Part shown: one piece after another, positions 12,611 through 16,856 of the stretch
Numbering within the stretch: the first letter of the stretch is position 1
Layout of the letters: every line of letters begins with the position of its first letter
NCBI GenBank assembly: GCA_020446665.1
Contig: JAGREF010000304.1
Coordinates: 1-16,856, forward strand
Reading direction: 5' to 3'
Source of the DNA: Sphingomonadaceae bacterium
Lineage (GTDB): Bacteria; Pseudomonadota; Alphaproteobacteria; Sphingomonadales; Sphingomonadaceae
DNA length: 16,856 nucleotides
Program-made: the position numbers and the translations under genes
Notes under the pieces: model-generated
The model's input: only the letters and a program-made list of their open reading frames with translations
What the model was told of the DNA's origin: nothing
Databases searched by the model: none

Positions 12611-14140
12611 TCAAATCTCCCTTGCGAGCTGCGGCAAGCGGTCAAACCACGGTGCAGCGCGTTCCAATTGTCCCGCGAGGCGCAGCAGCGTCGCTTCGTC
12701 GCCATAGCGGCCAGTAAACATGGACCCGATGGGCAGGTTACCTTTCGACATGCCCAACGGCACCGACATGCTCGGCTGGCCCGTAGCGTTGAACAGGCCG
12801 GTAAACGGCACATAGGCACCCACCGCAGCCCCCCAGGCCGCAAAATCATCCTTGTCGAGATCGTAAACACCCAGCTTTGCTGGAGGGCTCGCAAGCACCG
12901 GTGACAGGATAACGTCATAATTCGCCATGAATCGGGCGACCGTGACGGCAATTTCCTGCATCAGATTATTGGCCGATGCGACAGCGGTTCCCGGCACCTG
13001 TTTGCCGAACTGGTAGAAACCCATCGTCATCTTTTCGATTACGTCGGGCCCGACATCGACACCTGCCGCTTTGGCCCTCGCATCAATATCGACCACCAGC
13101 GCGGTGGAGATTAGCGCGAAATTGGCCTGACCCATGCGGGCCGCATCGATTTTCAGCGACGCTTCCTCAACATGATGGCCCAGGCTTTCGCACAGCTTGG
13201 CAGCCTGCCTTGTTGCCTCAACCACTTCAGGATCGACCGGCGCGCCGGAGATCGGTTCCAGCATCAGCGCGATACGCAGGCTTCCCGGTTCGCGAGTGAC
13301 TTGCGAGAGGAAGGTTCCGTCTGGCGTGGGTGCGGAATAGCGCGAGCCTAGCTCTGGCCCATGCGTTGCGTCCAGCAGCGCGGCGCTATCGCGCACGCTG
13401 CGGCTCAGCGCGCCATTGGTGGACATGCCGCCCCACCCCTCCGTCCGCAGCGGGCCCATGGGCACGCGCCCGCGGCTGGGCTTCAGCCCGAACAGCCCGC
13501 AAGTGCTGGCCGGAATGCGGATAGAGCCGCCGCCATCGCTGGCATGGGCCAGAGGTATCACGCCAGAGGCAACCGCACTGCTCGCGCCGCCGCTGGAACC
13601 GCCGCTGCTGCGGGTCACATCCCAAGGATTGCGGGTCGGCCCTTCGGCAAGGCTCTCCGTCGTTCCGGTCAGGCCGAATTCGGGTGTCGTGGTCTTGCCG
13701 AAAATGACAAGGCCTGCCGCTTCATGCCGCTTGACCAGTTCAGAGGTGAAGTCCGGCACATAGTCATCATACAGGCGGCTGCCCTGCCCGGAACGGACCC
13801 CGGAAATGTGCATGTGCAAGTCTTTTTCCAGGAAAGGCACGCCGGTAAACGGCCCCTCTGGCAGACCCTGCGCAATCTTCTCACGCCCATAATCGTAGAT
13901 TTCCTGAGCGAGGAAATTGAGCTTTGCATCCTGCTTGCTGGCCCGTTCAATCGCCATTTCCAGCAATTCACTTGCCGAAACCTCGCGCTTGCGCACCAGC
14001 TCGGCCAGACCCAGCGCATCCTGCGCCAGATAGTCGTCGTCAGAAATCGCTGCTGCCTTTGCCATGCCTGTCATGCCTCCCCCCGCGATAATCGCGGTAG
14101 CTGCGGCCCCTTTCAGGGCCTCGCGCCGTGTCGCCTTCAT
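12611..14140 (-). CDS. Tat-exported amidase (amidase-signature family, NylA-like)
   Basis: This is a 509-residue amidase-signature enzyme that hydrolyses amide bonds. The catalytic triad is Lys106 in PFLEKDL, Ser182 in GGSSGG (cis-Ser) and nucleophile Ser206 in GGGSIRIPAS, with the usual 24-residue Ser-Ser spacing. Overall layout and end (GQPSMSVPLGM, then RLAGQLERAAPWFDRLPQL) resemble 6-aminohexanoate-cyclic-dimer hydrolase and related amidases. The N-terminus is MKATRREALKG followed by a hydrophobic AAATAIIAGGG and AKAAA. This is a twin-arginine (Tat) signal, so the folded enzyme should be exported, whereas most relatives are cytoplasmic. The ATG overlaps the Rieske stop by four bases (ATGA), and no strong ribosome site is present, so translation is probably coupled. 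Possible roles are deconjugation of an amide-linked substrate before uptake, or side-chain processing. Specificity is not inferable. Confidence 0.93.
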   Translation of the reverse strand: MKATRREALKGAAATAIIAGGGMTGMAKAAAISDDDYLAQDALGLAELVRKREVSASELLEMAIERASKQDAKLNFLAQEIYDYGREKIAQGLPEGPFTGVPFLEKDLHMHISGVRSGQGSRLYDDYVPDFTSELVKRHEAAGLVIFGKTTTPEFGLTGTTESLAEGPTRNPWDVTRSSGGSSGGASSAVASGVIPLAHASDGGGSIRIPASTCGLFGLKPSRGRVPMGPLRTEGWGGMSTNGALSRSVRDSAALLDATHGPELGSRYSAPTPDGTFLSQVTREPGSLRIALMLEPISGAPVDPEVVEATRQAAKLCESLGHHVEEASLKIDAARMGQANFALISTALVVDIDARAKAAGVDVGPDVIEKMTMGFYQFGKQVPGTAVASANNLMQEIAVTVARFMANYDVILSPVLASPPAKLGVYDLDKDDFAAWGAAVGAYVPFTGLFNATGQPSMSVPLGMSKGNLPIGSMFTGRYGDEATLLRLAGQLERAAPWFDRLPQLAREI

Positions 14141-15243
14141 TCCGCTGCTTCAGCTTGCTTGGTCTGGTAGAACTGGCTGTACCAGCTGCGGAATTTACCG
14201 ATCGGGCCGTCACCATCGCAAACCAGAGCATTGGGCAGATATTTCTGGCGGTCCCACACGACCTTGTCCTGATCGAATTGCTTGCAAATATCCTTGATGA
14301 TGGCGCGCGCAGCGCCGCCTGCGGGGCCTTCCTTCTGCGCCTTGGGCTGCGTGAAGCAGAAGCGGGAAACGGCATGATCCTTGTCGATCGGCGTGATGCA
14401 AGCGACGAGTAATGTCTCGCAAATACCGGTGAAGCGGGTGTAGCTCTGACCCGGCCCGACATTGCGATAGGCAATTTCGCCATCGACCACGCCGCGTGGC
14501 GTCCCCATCTTCACGAACAGGCGCGCACCGCGCAGATGATTGCCTTCGCCCCAGTCAAATTCATAGTCGGGCATGTCGGCAGCACCATGGATATATTTGA
14601 AATGGGCTGCGTCCACGCCGTTTTCGGCCATGTTCTGCAGGTTGCCCCATACATCCCATTCGAACACGTCATAATCGGTCCATTCAGGATCAGACGCTTC
14701 GGGCAGATGCTCCACTTCCCACATCGGGGCGACACCATCGGGGTGATACCAGAACCAGATCCAGCGATTGGCCTCGCATACTGGCCACTGAATGTCACAG
14801 GGGCGCTTCACCTGCGGCGGGATACGCTTGGCATAGGGGATGTCTTCCACCACGCCCTCGCCATTATACTGCCAGCTGTGGAAGGGGCATTCGATATTGT
14901 TGCCCGTCACCTTGCCGCCATAGCCCATATGCGCGCCCAGATGCTTGCAATAGGCATCGAGCATGCGCGGCTGGCCATCTTCGCCGCGCCAGATCACCAG
15001 ATCGGTGGAGAAATAGCGCAGCGGCTTGACCTCACCCACGGCGAGATCGGCTGACAACATCGCCGGATACCAGCCATAAGGGAACGGCCCATCCAGATTG
15101 CGCTCTTCCACGGTGGCGCGGTTCTTGGGCTCGCTGCGTCGCCATTCGAGCAGCTCATCCTTGCTCATCTTTTCGAGCATCTGCCACACCAGCACCGGTG
15201 CCGTGCGCGCATCAGTTGCCTTGCTGTTATCACCATCAGCCAT
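14137..15243 (-). CDS. Rieske non-heme iron oxygenase, alpha subunit, KshA-like (second copy)
   Basis: This is a 368-residue oxygenase component. The Rieske centre is CKH (Cys99, His101) and CPFHSW (Cys119, His122). The catalytic iron site is ENGVDAAHFKYIHG, with Asp211, His214 and His219 and a distal Asp326 in QDKVVW. It ends GDGPIGKFRSWYSQFY, as in KshA-type 3-ketosteroid hydroxylases and related oxygenases; the HFKYIH helix matches KshA's HFFYIH better than the first copy does. The open frame extends to 15414, overlapping the amidohydrolase gene, but the ATG at 15243 follows GGAGAG five bases earlier and is preferred. It is preceded by a 115-bp gap with no clear terminator and is coupled to the amidase by ATGA. 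No ferredoxin or reductase is present here. Family is certain, substrate not. Confidence 0.93.
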   Translation of the reverse strand: MADGDNSKATDARTAPVLVWQMLEKMSKDELLEWRRSEPKNRATVEERNLDGPFPYGWYPAMLSADLAVGEVKPLRYFSTDLVIWRGEDGQPRMLDAYCKHLGAHMGYGGKVTGNNIECPFHSWQYNGEGVVEDIPYAKRIPPQVKRPCDIQWPVCEANRWIWFWYHPDGVAPMWEVEHLPEASDPEWTDYDVFEWDVWGNLQNMAENGVDAAHFKYIHGAADMPDYEFDWGEGNHLRGARLFVKMGTPRGVVDGEIAYRNVGPGQSYTRFTGICETLLVACITPIDKDHAVSRFCFTQPKAQKEGPAGGAARAIIKDICKQFDQDKVVWDRQKYLPNALVCDGDGPIGKFRSWYSQFYQTKQAEAAE

Positions 15244-15358
15244 GGTTTCTCTCCATTCAGTACCCGGCCCAATCCGACCGGGGATCAAGGGATGCGGGGG
15301 GTTGTCTCCCGCGCCCGTGACAGTTTGGTACGGAGCAGACTTCCCGGCTCCGGTGGCC

Positions 15359-16225
15359 TTAGAGGCCGAACACCTTGATCGCGTTTTCGCGCAGGAATTT
15401 GGGCCAGACTTCATCCTTTAAGGGAACATTGGCCATGTCGCGCATGATCCGCTCCAGGCTCAATCCCATGGGGAAATAGCCAGCATAGATGATCTTGTCC
15501 GCGCCGCGCGTGTTTGCGTAATCGATGATCGCCTTGGGGTAATGTTTGGGGGCAAAGGCGCTGGTCGAATAATAGAGATTGGGATATTTGATCATCAGCT
15601 TCACAGCCAGATCCTCCCAAGGTTCCGCACCGTGCCGCATCACCAGCTTCAGCTCGGGGAAGTACCAGCACACCTCGTCGATCCGTTCGACCTTCTGCGT
15701 ATCCATCGGAATGCGCGGCCCCGGTACACCGGCATTGATGCAGACCGGAATATCCAGCTCGCATGCCAGCGCGTAGAAGGGGAACATATATTTGTGGTCA
15801 ATCGCCACCTGCGGCAGGGTGCCAGCCGGGAAGCAGCTTAGCGCCGAGATGCCAACCTCTTCATGAATGCGCCGGATGCGTCGGATTTCAGCGACCCCGC
15901 CATTGGGATCAAAGGGCAGATCGAAGAAAAAGCGATCCGGGTAATTCTCCTTCGCGCGGCGCGATGTGTCATTGTCGTTCCAGCCAACCAGCGCGCGCTC
16001 AACATTATGCGCGTCCATCTGCTCGACCACCCAGGCGGTATAATCCTCCTGCTTGCCGCTCTGCGGAATGTCCTTGAACATATATTGTGCAGGCATGGAA
16101 AACTGCTGCAGCGTTTCCTGATCCTTGATCAGCGGGCGGAAGCTGGCGAACCAGTCCCCCCGATCCTCTGCTTCGGGAATGCCAAGCATGCAGTCGATAA
16201 TCTTGATGTCGGTGGGCATAGCCAT
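15359..16225 (-). CDS. Amidohydrolase-2-like (ACMSD-fold) protein lacking most metal ligands
   Basis: This is a 288-residue protein with the TIM-barrel layout of the amidohydrolase 2/ACMSD group: a short N-terminal strand IKIIDCMLG (7-15), VCINAGVPGPR (161-171), LVMRHG (194-199), NLYYSTSAF (216-224), and DKIIYAGYFPMGLSLERI (243-260). The positions that bind the catalytic metal in active members appear changed. The N-terminal H-x-H is Met13/Gly15, the barrel His is Asn164, and the Asp of GSDYP is Tyr250. Only His198 remains. It may be a non-hydrolytic or cofactor-free relative, or a binding protein; similar divergent members occur near acyl-CoA enzymes. The start codon shares one base with the ligase stop (TGATG), so the two are translationally coupled, and an ATG two codons later is also possible. 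Confidence 0.82.
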   Translation of the reverse strand: MAMPTDIKIIDCMLGIPEAEDRGDWFASFRPLIKDQETLQQFSMPAQYMFKDIPQSGKQEDYTAWVVEQMDAHNVERALVGWNDNDTSRRAKENYPDRFFFDLPFDPNGGVAEIRRIRRIHEEVGISALSCFPAGTLPQVAIDHKYMFPFYALACELDIPVCINAGVPGPRIPMDTQKVERIDEVCWYFPELKLVMRHGAEPWEDLAVKLMIKYPNLYYSTSAFAPKHYPKAIIDYANTRGADKIIYAGYFPMGLSLERIMRDMANVPLKDEVWPKFLRENAIKVFGL

Positions 16226-16856
16226 CAGGCGATTTCCTTTGCCAGTTCGGGCCAGCGGCCCCGGAGTGCGATCTTGTCAACCTTGTCGAGATGGTTGCGC
16301 GGCAGGGGCTGGTCCGTGAACACCACATGACCCGGTGCCTTGTAGCGGGCGAGCCGTTCGCCGACATGGAGCTTCACTGCATCTGCCGTGATCCCGCTGG
16401 CGCGTACAACCGCCACCAGCAATTCGCCCAGCCGCTCGTCAGGAATACCGAAAGTGGCGCATTCGCTGACCTCGGGAATTTCCGAGAGAACGCGCTCTAC
16501 TTCCGCGCAATAGATATTCTCGCCGCCAGAAATCACCATGTCTTTCTTGCGATCAACGATGAGAAGGTAGCCTTCCTCGTCCAGCACACCGACATCGCCA
16601 GTGCGCAGCCAGCCATCAGCACCCAGAACGGCAGCAGTCTCGTCCGGCATGTCCCAATATCCGAGCATGACCTGTGCCCCGCGCACCACGATCTCGCCCG
16701 CCTGCCCGACCGGAAGGACATTACCCTGCTCGTCCTCTATCCGCACATCGACCAGCGACAGCACGCGGCCCGCAGCGGCGCGGTTGCGCATCCAGTCCTC
16801 GCCCACAGCCATGGCAACACTGCCGGCAGTCTCGGTCATGCCATAGCCGGTGCCCA
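16225..16856 (-). CDS. Acyl-CoA synthetase (AMP-forming), C-terminal part, truncated by window edge
   Basis: The last 210 residues of an adenylate-forming acyl-CoA ligase are visible; the N-terminus lies beyond the window's right end. The fragment opens with GTGYGMTET, the conserved motif A5. GWLRTGDVGVLDEEGYLLIVDRKKDMVISGGENIYCAEVE follows, giving the ATP-ribose Asp, the hinge Arg/Lys and the motif A8 loop. It ends with PLPRNHLDKVDK, which holds the catalytic lysine. The reaction is activation of a carboxylate to its CoA thioester through an acyl-AMP, in the cytoplasm. It is the first gene of the operon visible here and is coupled to the amidohydrolase-like gene by a one-base overlap. A carboxylated side chain or aromatic/terpenoid acid is a reasonable substrate class, but nothing in the visible half decides it. 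Confidence 0.93.
   Translation of the reverse strand, partial: GTGYGMTETAGSVAMAVGEDWMRNRAAAGRVLSLVDVRIEDEQGNVLPVGQAGEIVVRGAQVMLGYWDMPDETAAVLGADGWLRTGDVGVLDEEGYLLIVDRKKDMVISGGENIYCAEVERVLSEIPEVSECATFGIPDERLGELLVAVVRASGITADAVKLHVGERLARYKAPGHVVFTDQPLPRNHLDKVDKIALRGRWPELAKEIA

Noticed and set aside
8370..15243. Naming either Rieske gene kshA and the cluster a steroid pathway
   Set aside because: Motif layout is KshA-like, but no KSTD, ring-cleavage or other diagnostic steroid genes are in the window, and many unrelated substrates are used by this family.
15244..15414. Upstream in-frame extension of the second Rieske gene
   Set aside because: It would overlap the amidohydrolase-like gene, adds a non-conserved leader, and the ATG at 15243 has a good GGAGAG site.
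15515..15521. Another TGCGTAA word
   Set aside because: It lies inside the amidohydrolase-like coding sequence and encodes conserved-looking residues (Asp-Tyr-Ala-Asn); there is no mate at the 30-bp spacing, so it is probably chance.
1..16856. CRISPR array, tRNA or rRNA genes, phage genes, toxin-antitoxin pair
   Set aside because: Read by eye on both strands; no regularly spaced repeats, no cloverleaf-like tRNA sequences with conserved arms, and no such protein motifs were found.

Overview
The window looks like a catabolic gene cluster from an alphaproteobacterium, most probably a sphingomonad (Novosphingobium, Sphingobium or Erythrobacteraceae type). The basis is a large TonB-dependent receptor with a signal peptide and plug of the sphingomonad kind, KshA-like Rieske oxygenases, many SDRs, and moderate-to-high GC with Shine-Dalgarno starts. 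This is inference; no rRNA, tRNA or other taxonomic marker is present.

Layout. Positions 1-387 hold no convincing gene; 81-130 resembles an IS21-family terminus. An old-yellow-enzyme reductase (388-1452, minus) and an SDR (1534-2286, plus) diverge from a short promoter region containing a 30-bp inverted repeat. Next come three minus-strand genes for exported proteins: an unrecognised secreted 602-aa protein (2289-4097), a periplasmic metallo-beta-lactamase-fold hydrolase related to alkyl sulfatases (4134-5561), and a TonB-dependent receptor (5680-8229). A KshA-like Rieske oxygenase (8370-9449, minus) follows. The right half is a tightly packed minus-strand operon, read from the right edge leftward: acyl-CoA ligase (partial), an amidohydrolase-fold protein with most metal ligands missing, a second KshA-like Rieske oxygenase, a Tat-exported amidase, an SDR, a spinster-like MFS transporter and two tandem Lrp/AsnC regulators. 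Overlaps of 1 to 4 bases or gaps of 3 to 5 bases join most of these genes.

How it may work together (inference). The receptor would import a bulky, poorly soluble substrate across the outer membrane. Periplasmic hydrolases (the sulfatase-like enzyme and the Tat amidase) could remove sulfate-ester or amide groups. The MFS protein would move material across the inner membrane. CoA activation, two Rieske oxygenases, two SDRs and an ene-reductase would then break down the core. Steroid, bile-salt or polycyclic terpenoid-like compounds fit the enzyme set, but no substrate can be read from the sequence. No ferredoxin or reductase for the oxygenases is present.

Most interesting signal. The OYE/SDR divergent promoter (1491-1520) and the promoter of the first Rieske gene (9536-9565) carry the same architecture, TGCGT-N20-ACGCA spanning exactly 30 bp, and share a 12-base identity. 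The TonB-receptor promoter has a related palindrome (8319-8346) that shares a 10-base word with the Rieske site. This looks like an undescribed regulon operator, and the tandem Lrp pair encoded in the same locus is the obvious candidate to bind it.
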